From assembly GCF_035582795.1 (NCBI RefSeq), contig NC_134365.1, forward strand, positions 76,427,635 to 76,491,634: a stretch of DNA of 64,000 bases, read 5' to 3'. Position numbers and translations under genes: made by a program. How positions within the stretch are numbered: the first letter of the stretch is position 1; each line of letters begins with the position of its first letter. A model generated the notes under the pieces. That model was not told the DNA's origin. It saw only the letters and a list, made by a program, of their open reading frames with translations, and did not search any database. This document shows, in pieces, positions 35,698 to 47,700 of the stretch. This stretch comes from Mycteria americana. Taxonomy: Eukaryota > Chordata > Aves > Ciconiiformes > Ciconiidae.

Positions 35698-36941
35698 CTA
35701 AGGTGGAAAGGCAGAGAGAGACGAGTTGAGAATTTTTTTTCTTTTTTTTTTTCCCCTTTTTACTATTATTTAGCAGTCACAGAGCAAGATACATATAAGC
35801 AAACCAACAGGGAGTGGAATTCTTTTCTTCAGCATTGAAAATTACAAGTAAGAGATGCCTTTGAAGTGGGAGATCTCTTTCCTGCAAAGTATGGACATTT
35901 TATCCTCATTTATACATTATTCTTATCCAGCGGCAGATCTTACACCATATTATTTGCGCTGCTATCGTGTTGTGTAGCCCTGCAGAGGGTCAGCATTTGC
36001 ACTTGGTGCTGTACAACCACAGAATTAAAAGATGGTCCCAGCCCCAGAGAGTTTAAATTTAAGCCAGGAGAGAACAGATTCAGCCAGAGGGGGATAAAGA
36101 AACCACCAGGACACTATGGGTAAGCACAATAAGCAAGGCTCTCAGCGCATCCGGCCTAAACCTTTGTCAGGTTTTGCACAGGAAAAGAGAGTTTTAAGGA
36201 GGGACTGGAAGGGGGATAATTAGGTAACTGTTGGTGCCACTGAAGTGCTTCCCTTAAAGAAAACTCAAAGATGCTTTTCCGAAACTGTAACGAGCAAATC
36301 GGAGCTGACCAGCATCTTTAGTGAAAAAGGAGCTGGCCTTTTGATCCTGAAGTGAGAGAAAACCCGTAAGGTGGTTTAGGCAGGAGCAGGGCTTTAAGGG
36401 AGGCCGGCAGCTTGTGCTCCGTGCAGGAGAGAAGGGGGAGCCGCGGGAGAAGCACAAAGGCAAGGGGACACAAGCAAAGCAAGAGGCTTGGCGAATTGTT
36501 TTCGCAGCAGCATTGTTGATATTCTTAGTGGGGGAAAAAAATCCAAGTGTCGGATTCAGAAAGCTTTTCTACTGATTCCCATCAGTACGCAGCTATTTCT
36601 GATGCTACGCCTTTTTTATTGCCGGGTTATGCAGTACCTGCATATGCAAAGCCCGTCATCGCTTCTGCAGTTTTCCCTCTGTCCTCGCACACTCACTGAG
36701 AGGATTTCATAACTAATTCCCCCTTGGCTTTTCTCCTTACCTGTTCTCTGCTGTTGCTAATGGAGTGCAACTTCATTCCAAACCCGTATCAGTGTATCTA
36801 CTCAGAAAGCTTACTGGAGGGAAACATAAAACCTTTCTAAGACAAAAGTCTCTTTTGTCACACTGTCCTGACTGTGACCTGATGAAAGGTAGCACGTGCA
36901 CGCACACGCGCGCAGGTTGTTACCCACTGCAGGACACTTAC
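35698..36941 (-). other. ITPR2: ITPR2 last intron (1,244 bp)
   Basis: The intron is bounded by GTAAGT (36936-36941, minus strand) and the AG at the terminal exon. It contains a recognisable ancient interspersed repeat at about 35935-36120 and an A-rich (minus-strand) stretch upstream of the acceptor pyrimidine tract. A cluster of GCACGTGCACGC-type alternating purine-pyrimidine sequence lies at about 36893-36914, just inside the donor. No additional exon is seen. Confidence 0.9.
35935..36120. mobile_element. Ancient amniote interspersed repeat (GGTGCTGTACAA type)
   Basis: The ordered motifs TTGGTGCTGTACAACCACAG, GATGGTCCCAGCCCCAGAGAG and TTTAAATTTAAG match a common amniote repeat whose consensus contains GGTGCTGTACAAACACA and GGTCCCTGCCCCAAAGAGCTTA. 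I recognise the pattern from turtle and crocodilian DNA but cannot name the family or its class. It is diverged and non-coding. Confidence 0.5.
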
Positions 36942-37103
36942 CTGTTCCTTGAGCTCAGCGAGCTGACTGGAAAGCTGTTTTACAAGGCTCATGGTTGACT
37001 CCAGCCTCTCTTGCAGGTTCCTGATTTCATTTTGCTCGCTGTCGCCTTCATTGCTAACCAGGGACATGGCTCTCATCCGAGGGAACCAGTCCAAATTCTT
37101 CTC
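36942..37103 (-). CDS. ITPR2: IP3 receptor type 2, C-terminal coiled-coil exon
   Basis: This exon encodes 54 residues, from [20 protein letters not shown] through [20 protein letters not shown] to [11 protein letters not shown]. It is the cytosolic C-terminal helix of the receptor. The heptad pattern of Leu, Ile, Met and Val from about residue 27 onward forms the tetrameric coiled coil that runs up the centre of the channel and transmits ligand-binding movements to the pore. The acceptor is TAG at 37104-37106 and the donor is GTAAGT at 36936-36941, both phase 0, and the length of 162 bp keeps the frame. Upstream joins MIV to EKN, which matches the family sequence. No substitutions look disabling. 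Confidence 0.97.
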
Positions 37104-40100
37104 CTACATGGGTATAAGAAAAATTAGTAATGTTAGTAGGGGTTTATGCAGTGCTACTAAGCTGAGACTAGAGAACGAAAACTCAGAAGGACTTCTACTC
37201 AGTGGATGACACACAGCGAGTGAGCTTAAGAAGCAGTAAATTCAGAAAGTATTTTACACAAGCATTTTTACTCGTGGTTGTCCTTAGCTACAAAGAAGGC
37301 ACCAACTGCAAAATCTTGGTTCCCCACAGCTGCACCTGTGTTGCAGCGTGGGCAGTGCCGGCACATTCATCCGTGGCTCTGGCATGCAGAAACGCCCGCC
37401 GGGGCAGCTCTGGGGGACTCCTCTGGTACACTAGCACCAGGAAAGCCCGAGCGCTCCCCGCGCTGTGCTCTTAAGTGTATGCAGGGACACATTCCCCCCC
37501 TGTCTCTTCAGCTTGGCTGGCCGCCATCTATTTCAGCTGTCCTTGCAGCAATGTCAGCGAGCCAACATCAGGAAAACAAGACGAGCCAGAGTCCTCTCCA
37601 GACTGGCCTGGAGCGTGCCTGCTGCAAGAGCAGAGGGACCTTGGATTGAATTCAGCTGCCCACAGCAGAAGATCTGGGGTTCTGGGAACGGCTTAGGCTT
37701 CAGCGCGCTATTCAGACTGTACACCTTAGGCAAATGCCAGCACAATGCCATGGCCAAGGGCTAACCTGCTAAGGACCAAGGGCTGCACGGAACAGCACTG
37801 AACTGGGTGTTGCTCTATTCATGGACTCAGGCTATGAATTTAATCATGACAAAAATACTGTAAATAGATGATATGAGTCAGGAAGGTGCTGTGTATCAGT
37901 ATGAGCCTGAATCGTCTCCATGGCTCGGGGGCACAGATATTTGTGTGCGAAGCGTAACAGACGGAGGAGACTGGAGGGTGCAAGCCTAGGAGGAGTGGCA
38001 ACCATGTGGCAAGCAACCCAATTTGCCTTACGGCATGAGACAAGGGAAACGGGTCCTGTAGCTGGTGATGTGTTACATCAACGCACCTCTGCCCTCCACC
38101 TTGGGGGGAGTGGGAGGATGTGGTTAGATCATATGCATGGTGTTTTGCAACGGGCCTCTATGGACACGTGCACTTGATAACTTTAGAAGAGAAACAGAAT
38201 GAGCTGGAGTGTGTTTCTTCCAGACTCCTGCACTGTGAATGGCCCCACACAAATAGCACTGTACCCAAAAGAAAAGGACGAAAAGAGGAGAGGAGGAGAG
38301 GAGTAAAGGAAAGGAGTTCTTCCCAGAAGTCCACCTACAAGACTCCTGGCAGGCAAGAGCTGTGCTACTTATGTTGTCTGGGCTTGGTATTTGGTAAAGT
38401 TTTAAGTGCATCAAACTTACTGTAGTCTCAGACTTGGCCTCACCATGAAAATACAAAAGCCACCGACGCCTCTGCAGCTGGGCGGCCCAGGGCAGCCACA
38501 CGTGAGCAGGTTCCAGAGGGGCTGGCCTGGCAGAGCTGTGAGCTCGGGGATGCACCAAGTGAACACAGCTTTATCGTGCTTCCAGAGAGAGCTGCTTTCA
38601 GCTACGCAGTGCTCTGCCCTGATCACCAAACCCTCCCCTCCTACAGCAACATGGTTTAGAAACAACCAAGGTAACCGTCGGTAGGCACGGAAGCACTTAC
38701 GGTATTCGCGTTTTCCACTATTTGCATTAGCCCGGTCCCCTCTGTTACCCTGGATAAGGCTAAATGCAAAGCCATAAGAATTTTGGCTTGTTTTCTTCTT
38801 TTTAACTCAAAACTTCTAATGAGTTTTTGTCCGGCTGTGCAGCCTCTGGTCCTGTCGCTAAAACGACAAGATGTTCAGGGAATAAGACCGTGTCCCTCTG
38901 TTGCATTTTGCAGCCCAGGGCTCAGTCAGCCGTGTGCGCTGGTGGAATGAGGCCCCTTTCCTCGCTGCCCACTTTTTTGAGCCTCGTGATCTCATTATGA
39001 CAATGTACTGTGGTTACGCATGATGCCATTTTCAATGGGTCATAACTCATTCAAATCAAAACCTGTTTTCACCAGCTCTGCTGGTGAGCTCGAAAGGAGC
39101 GCACGTGACCCTCCCTGCTGGATATCCCCAGCGGACACACGGAGCGGTAGACTCCTATTTCTGCTGCGTGCATTTCTGCTTACAAGACCAGCATTCATTT
39201 TCTACGAGTACGCTCTGATATTTATTTTAAATTTACTTTGGCTAGGATCTAGCAGAGCATTCATCACGTGCCTAGCATTAAGCACAGGTGTACTCATTTA
39301 TACTAAGCTTAGTTTGTGCACAGTGCCTTTCTGGATCAATGCCTTTTTTTGCAAAATGTTTGCCAGCAAATTTGTCTGCCGCTACAGGCACAGAAAGTGA
39401 ATTCAAAGGAGCTACAGTGAACAAAGCTGCACTTGTATCTGAATAGTTCCTGGAAAGCTCTAGTATCTGCACCCACTACAGCTTCTCTCGCTTGAAGCAC
39501 CTGAAGATACCAAACATGAGGCCGCATGGCTGTAGGAGCCAGCTGAGGGGCTAGGAGCCGTTTTTGGTAAGGTTCACCATAATGCCAAAGTGTCTAAAGC
39601 CAGCCTGCACAGGGAGAGCAATCTGAAACTCCATCATTGCGGTTCTCGTGTTTGCCGAGTACTGCTGCCAGGATTGTGAAATGCACTTTGCTAGTTTTGT
39701 TTTCCATCTGCCACTCCCTCGCTTCTCCAGGATGCAAGGCAGAGACCGCCGGCTGCCTTGGAAAGATTTTTGTGGACTGATCCTCCACCACACTGTCCAG
39801 AGGAACACCACACAAATCCGTGCAGATGCCAGATGTCCCAGCTTAGTGGGCTTGCCTCTCTCGAGGCTCCCGGTGTCACCTGCCTCCCTCCTCCTCAGCA
39901 CAACATTATACTTTCTGGGAAGAGGGATGACCAGGAGCAGGTGAAGACGGGGACAGAGCACACAGCACCTCACCTGTGGCCACACGACGCTGTGGTGCTG
40001 ATGGTAGCTCTTCAGCCCGAACCACTCTGAACCACGTGCCAGCCCATCTCGGCCACCACGAGCCCCAGAGTCACGGGAAATCAATGACAGACTCCAATCA

Positions 40101-41708
40101 TTCGCGTGTGCCCAGCTTTGCCTTTCCAGCAATGCTGTGATAATCTCTCCCAAGAAACCCAGCTGTGGTTTAGTTACAGACCAAGAAAATCTGGGCATTT
40201 TTTGCCAAAATGTTGTGGAGGATCAAGCAAGGACTTGATCCAAGTTCTAAGAGAAGCTGATGGGGTTGTGTGGACCGGAGATCTCATGAAAAGATGCTAC
40301 TGACTTCTACAGCTTTTCCTAGCAGCAGAGAGGCAACAGGTCAAATAGCTGACCACAGGTCTCCCACGTGGTAGTCCCAAGTGCTGTGTTGGGTGCAGGC
40401 AGGACTTTGCTTCTCGGTTCTCAGCTGCATATACATCTAATGAAATCCGGTCCAGCTGTGTACCCGTGTCATGCAAAGTATCAGAGAGATTCAAAATTCA
40501 GTAGGTCAGTAGGAAACACATTCTAGCCTGCCAACCGGTCTTTAAGTTAAAAATACTTTTCTAGCTTTCACGGATAGTTCCATTATAGTGCACACAGTAG
40601 GTATATTCCCTTGCTGAACTGCATGCTTTTGCTGGTCAATATTATCTTATTTTTCCATTGCATTATGAACTGCAGAACTTTATTAAAGGGCAGCATGAAA
40701 ATTAGCTCTGGCGCACAGCCCTGTTTGCTGAGCTTTGTCTGATACCACAAACAGCAACTGCTGCTGGGGACCAAAAACTTTTGATCACAAACCTTCCAGG
40801 ATCCAGAAGGCAAACTGGACAAGGCTCTTCTGCTGAAAATTTTAGTGATCTGTAAGTGTTCACGGGGGAACGGGCACTCTGTGACTGCTCAGCTATGGGA
40901 AAGCTATTTTTACTTCAAGGTAATTGCTTGCCAATTAACTGGAGGTAGTTAACATGTTTGTACAACCCCGAACATTTGTTCTGGGACTTAAATGTTTATG
41001 GGCTCGGTCCAGGGTTCACCTTGACCAACTAACACATGCTAAAGCTGTAACGTGCCTCCTCCACGCTGCAGGTGCGCTCCTGCTTCGCCTTATTTGACTG
41101 GTGAGGGGATGGGGTTTTGCAGGGTGTTATCTGTCACGCCTTAGCTATCGCTCTTAGAAATCCAACCATTTTGCCCCAGATAGAGCTCACTCAGACATTT
41201 TGAACCCGGCCTGGAACTGAGCGGCAATTCGGACGAGGGAGGTAGGCCGCTGGCAGGGAGCAGGGCAAACCTCTGCAAACAGCTGTCCCAGGACTCGATC
41301 AACAGCCACCAGGCCAGCGCCAGGTGACACAACTCGAGCATAAATGAGCTCGCAAAAGGCGAGGTATGCTTATGGGATGCTTAAAAACGAAGTAGCTGCC
41401 CGGACACAGAATTAATTGTTAAAATGTACTGAAACCTTCTTTCTAAACAACAGGGGCTGAACGCAGTATATTGTTACTGTTATTTCATTCTTGCACAGGA
41501 TAGCAGCTATTTGCAGCCCAACCGCAGCAGCCCACCTACGGATCACAGCATCTTCCCGCTCCACACTCCCTCCGCAAGTGCAACGTGTGCCTCGCAGAAT
41601 TCGTATTTAAGTATACATCTGTGTCCAGGGCAGAGAGTCAGCCAGACAGGAAGGCTGCAGGGACAGAAAGGAGCCGCAGCCTCCTCTCCGTCAGTTCAGC
41701 TGGGGGAT

Positions 41709-41731
41709 AAAAAAAAAAAAAAAAAAAAAAA
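41709..41731. repeat. A23 homopolymer
   Basis: This is a pure run of 23 A residues followed by further A-rich sequence, in the large ITPR2 intron. No retroposed body is recognised upstream. Confidence 0.92.
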
Positions 41732-44700
41732 GGAAAAAAGGCAGGTGGGGCTAGCCAAAAGGCTGCCGGCCAAAGAGACTGCACACGAGCAGAGCAGACA
41801 TTTCGTGTGGCGATCCAGCACGCTCGCTCCCTCCGCCCTCCCCCCTGGGCTGGCAGGACTCCAGCGGGAGCGACAGCTCACCCGGGGCAAACACCTCTCG
41901 GCAAGGTACCGTGGGTACGCCTAGTCGCGAGGTGCCGACGGCGAGGGCGCACGCCTGAGAAATCACAGGGCTTTAGAGGATTTGCTACTCACGTCTTCTG
42001 AGAAACCTCAAACCCTTCTTCTCGGAGAGGCATGCTCAGAGCAAAAGTCTGCGTTTGCCTCCTGGAGTTTTCTGTGCAACTTTCTCCTTCCCTCCGGTGG
42101 GCTTTCCAGGGGGAGGGCAGAGCTACAGGCTAAGTCCTCCCTTCGGTAAAACATTGCCATTTTTCTGACTTTCCTAGCTTCGGTTGAGCATGGAAGGAGG
42201 AAAGACTGAAGAAATTTGTTTAGAGTTTCTATACTTTGTAGAAAGTCCCTCTCGAGCCATCCCTGTCCTGTTGGCACAGCCAACTGGCTTCAATCGAGCT
42301 CTCACGCTGAGCTGAATCCATGCCTCCGGAGTAATTGGCAGAGGGACGTTTCTTTAGGAGGTGCTAGTTTCACGGGCTAGCAGTGAGATGGATCAGCTGC
42401 AACCAGCAGGAAAGACTAGGCTGAGCCTTTAAAAAATAGATTACTAGATAACAATGAGAGAAAATAGGTCAAAGAGTAGGACGAGGGGGATGAAGCAGAG
42501 GAGCGAAGGCAGCCTAATGCATACTTTCTGATGGTGCCACTGCCATGGGCTCAGTGCCACGCCACCGTTAGCTGTACCAGACTTTCATTTCTCCAGCAGA
42601 CTCGAATGCAGTGACTCTTAGCCCTTTCTACCCCGTGACCCCTTGTTGCAACATGAAAACAAGCCGTTTCAGGACTTCCCTCCTATCTACTCAAAAAGAA
42701 CAGCGTCGACGGCTGCTCGTGGCTCCTCCTGGGTTGTGACCTCCCCAGCTGCAGGCATCAGAGCAGGAGATGGGCCTCTGCGTCCCCCAGCCTACCGTTC
42801 CCCCTTCTGGCACAGATCGTCCGCTCCTTGGTGACTCAGGGAGGCGAGTGAGACGGCCGTCAGGAGGGTTATTCGTTACCTAATAACGAGGCTGAGAAAA
42901 CGAGTATGCTTAAAGCCCTCTGAGCTCCTCAGCTAGACGGTTGCTGAAGGGTGCGGAAGAGGAGCACGGACATCGCCATGAAGGTTCGCTACCGGTCTCG
43001 GTGTGCTGCGCGGGGCGGTTCGTGGTATCCCACCCTGCAACACACGTTTGTCGGCGTGCAATGGACAGCAACCACCGCGGCAGCCTGGCAAAAGCTTCCT
43101 ACAGCTTGAGAGAGACTGTAGTGTCTCAAGCGCCCATTGGAGTGGTAAAACCCTGTTGCACCGGCGCTGAGGGGAGCTACCGCCGGTCACCCCGTGGCCT
43201 CCAGGCCAGAGGAGCAGCACTGCCGGGAAGCACGGCACGGCTTCACCCTCTGCGTCTCAGTTGTGCCCTAGGAGCCGTGCCGCAGCGTAAAGGCAAACAA
43301 ACCGTCGGCATTGCTGCTCTTGGGCAGGCAGCTCGTGTTCTTCCAGGCACGAGAATGAACAGGCTGTTCACTCCCCTTTTTTGAGCCAGCACCTTGAATA
43401 AAGACTTTAGCGTTGGGTACAAAGAGATCTATTTACTGAGAAATTATTCTGTATGTCTGAAACGTAAGTAAGTCCATCCATTCCCTGCCCAGATCTGTTG
43501 CCCGTATAAGCAGAGAGTGATCAGTCCAAACGACCTTTTGAAAGCTATTATTTTTCTGCCTAGGGACAGTCTCTGGTCCTAAAAGTCTGTAGTTATGTAG
43601 CTCCTATAGCCACCTTAAAAAGGGATTTTAAAGATTTAAACTATCTTGTGCTTTAGATGACACAGGGCAATAACCACTTTGTGATTTAATCACAGACAAT
43701 AATAATTTTGTTCAGTGCATGATTCAGCTAATCCACAATTTGATAAACGTTCATCCTAAACTACAAACCCAAATAGCTTTCTGCAAATCCTGTTTGACAC
43801 TTTAATGTTAAGACTGTATTTGATAAGCAATCTGTGCTGTACAAGAATATAGGGAGGGAAATTAGGAATTGTTATGCATCTATATGCATCCACAACAGTA
43901 ATTCAAGGAAAATAAAAATAAACCTTGGCAATTACAGATAAATCTTTATGCAACAAGAAAACTCATATGTCTGGCTGGGTCTATACTGGATTGATACATG
44001 CTACAGCTTCCACAGCTCACAGAAAAATATAGAAATCTGTCTCCTCCTGAAAGAAGGTTGGAACCGTAACACAGACCCACCGTCTGCTTTAGCAGCGTCA
44101 TTGATGCATTTACTTTCATTTTAACTTGTCTGAATGTTTATGAGGGCTGCAACAGAATCTATCACTGTAATTCTGAATAATTGTGAGTTCTTCAAGACTG
44201 ATATCCAGGCCAGTCAGTTATAAATGTCTCAGTGTTTCAGTATCAGCGTTCCCGCTTGTGATATCCCTGCAAAAATTATGGCGAGGAACGATAATAAACC
44301 TCAAATTGCGAAGATTTTTCTCTGATGCTGTATGTGGCAGTTTCGATACTCAGCTTGAAACTCTGTAAAGGACCCTGCTTTTCCAAGAACAAACACCCCC
44401 AAATTTCTGCTCATCAAAGGGACACACCTAAGCGACTTGGCATTTACCTCCAAGCAACGGAAACAATCATGAAAATAATTTTTTACAGTTGAGACCATAA
44501 GTTTGAATGTGATCTCTCACTATTGTTGTGGGCAAAACCATATGCAAATGCTAATTACATGAGTCAGCAGCGTGCCCGTGCAGTGAAAAAGGCCAACCAT
44601 GACCTAGGCTGCATCAGCAAGAGCGCAGCCAGCACGTCGAGGGAAGCGCTCCTGCTTCAGCCCTGAGCAACTTTACCCCAGAAGGTGGAAAGCAGAAACC

Positions 44701-47700
44701 GAACTGAGCAGCTTTGTCACCAGCACGCTGAGACTGCACCTTCCAGCTACCCTCAGGTGGGAACCCAGGGGACCCACAGGTGTGCAAGGACCGCAGCCAG
44801 CCAGGGACTCACCAGAGCTGCCTGGCACAACTTTTGGACGGCCTGAGCTTGTATCCCACCCCAGCACCGCTCTCCCTGAAGCCATGTTTGCTTCTTGCGT
44901 CTTCCCTTCCCTGTGGCACATGTTCATTTCTCAGCTGTTGAGTTCTGCCGTTTCAATCGCTCTCTGCCACCTTATCTCTAGCATAACCCTGAGAATTGAT
45001 ATTCTGCTCTGCAAATCTTCAAGAATCCCAACACTACCATCTGAAGCTAGGATTTGGTTCTTAATATTTGTACCCTTAAAATAGATGTAATTATAGATTT
45101 GTGCAAAACACAAGTTTATTTTTCCACATTCCTATGTTTTTATGTTGTTAGTGGTTACGGGACGTGCTTTAGGAAAAACACTTCAGATTATTCATTTAAA
45201 ATAATGAAATTATTTCTGATATAATCCCTGGATCTTGTGCATAACGAAACAACATCTGGTACAGAGATTAGAAAATAAATGTTCTTGGCTTTTTTTTTTC
45301 TTTTGTTAAACAGATGTTGTTGATACAAAACACAGAACTGTAAATCATAGCCTGCATGTGGACACAGACTGTCACTACCGAGCAGAAATTTACTGTGGCT
45401 AGATAGAGATTTGAAACAGCAATGAATCACTGGCTTAGTAACTTTATTCACGTGGGTATGGTTTCAATATTCTGACATTAAGTGCACATGTCCTTAAAAA
45501 AAGAACCTTTTAATGGCAGCATGGGAGGCTCTGGTTTAGTTCCAGCTGTCTCGGTGGGGGAAGCACAGCGTAACGCAATGGCAGCCTCTGCGCAGAGGCA
45601 CCTGGCAGTTCTCCGTCTTCTCCTCCTTCGCAGCTCATTGCGGTGCTGCTGCTGAATCCCGCAGGCTCGACTCCCCCAGCGCTGAGCAGCCCCTCTTAGT
45701 GCCGCACCGTGCAGGGCACCCCTGTCACAGGAGAGGGGCTGAGCTGCTCATCCAACCCCACCGCCGCCACCAAAACGCCACCAAAACAGTTCTAGCTTCG
45801 TTCTCCCTCTCCTTCTCTTGCTGCCCCCGACATCGTTTCAGCAAATTCGCCATTCGTTCGCCAGACTGGCTCATGCCTAGCTGAGTGGTAATGATATTTC
45901 TGCTTCCTGTTGACTGCGTTTAAAGTGAACAGAATTACGATGCTTCTCCCGCCCCTTGCCATTCCTGTCAAACTGCTTGCACCAGCATGCTGAAGCCCCC
46001 CTTCTCCTGTTCTTCTTTTCATATTGATTTTCTTCTGCAAAACATGCTAGCAGGCACACTCCAGATACTGAACTCCGGACAAAAGCCAACAGCACTAATC
46101 CCGCTGCAATGTAAACATACCGTACAGTATCATGCCGCTGCTGGGGACAGAGATGTTGTCTGCTCCTTAGAGACATACTTACCATTCAGCTGGTAAGGAT
46201 GCCACAAATTTTGACCTGTTTTTGTCAATGTAAGTGCTGGTTTGATCCAGTGGATCAGGGTCTAACTCCATGGTTAAACTCCAAACCATGACCTCTACTT
46301 CCTATCTTTTGTAGCACAGGATTCAGGCGCATACTTGTTGAAATTTATGGGGTTTTTTTCACATTTAGCTTTAATTTGCTGGTCCCGTCACCTTGTATTT
46401 TGTGAGTAATGTCCATTTCCTAGCTTTAGCTTCAATTTGGTGTAACAGAATCTTTGGGAAATACAAAGACTCAGCTGGAGACTCGTTTTTCAGAGGCTCA
46501 GGACTTGACCTTGTTCTCAGCTTTACACAGGCAGAGATTCGCTGATTGCAGCGCGATTGTTCTGGTTTAGGATACTGCCAGAGTCGAGGCATTTTGAATC
46601 CTGATCTGAATGTTCCTGCTTTGGGCCCATTTTGACTCTGATGTATTTTGCACATAGTGTGGTACGAAAGGGCAATTTAAAGAACAACATTTTCTTTTAA
46701 AATTAATAAGAATTATTACCTATCACAAATGGGCTATACAGAACTGGTTTTTTAAGCAGCGATGTGATCACGCATATACCATACACGTGCATAAATGCAC
46801 ACACTTGAGTATCAGTCAGAGGAGAGGAAAAAGATCTAGGTTTCTCTTTGAAGCGTCTCTTACAACGCAACACCAAGCAATGGCCACCTTTCAGCCTTAC
46901 GGGCCTGAAGGCTCTCAACCTGCTCTCAAATCGCTTGCTCTGTTTAAATGCTTGCCATGGGTTTCGTACATTCCTCTGCACGGCGAGCACAACTCCTTGC
47001 CTGCGCAGACGCGATGGCCGAGGAGAGGCCCCTTGGCAGGTCTGGCTGTGGCTGGGAGAGAGGCAGATCCCACAAGGTGCCATCTGCCTACTGGGAAGCA
47101 CAGAGCACTTTTATTCCCTTTGGGAAATAGGTGGAAACCAGCAAAACCGGGCCCTCAAGGTGAAATGTCTGTGTGTTCAGGTTCGTGACTACTGTGCGCT
47201 GTTTTCAGAGGCTGCAAGCATAGATCAATAACAGAAAAAACCACCATGGTACTTTGTGAACCTTTCTCTGCCTATACTACATTTTCATTTAGTGCTCTTG
47301 CTCGCATTGCTAGGAAAATATTGAAATGTATCCTCTGTACAGATCTGCTTTTTCTTTTTCTTTGTTTTTGTCAGCCCAGCATTTAAATATAGTTTGCTGT
47401 GTTCAATTAAAATGCATTTTCTCTTGAGAACAAGCAGATGATCGGTTTCACAAACCTGGAGTTACAATTTTCCTTCAGCAGCACCCAGCCAAATGAAAAA
47501 CAGAGAGAAAATATTTTAATCACATGTGTATAAAATACACAGGGTTCATTAAATATGATTTAAAGTTGCCCGTTTGTTTTGGAGACTCTTTAAAGCTCCT
47601 ACTACCCCAAACTCACAGAAGTGTAATGTGATTCCTGATCTATTGAATTTCGTAGGATGGCTGTAGTGGGTTCCATTATATATAAATTGGATGCAGCCAA

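Noticed and set aside
39551..40198. 215-codon open frame on the ITPR2 strand inside the large intron
   Set aside because: The flanking ITPR2 exons already join in frame without it and no known protein resembles it. A CAG|GTGAGG donor-like site within it is not matched by a convincing exon.
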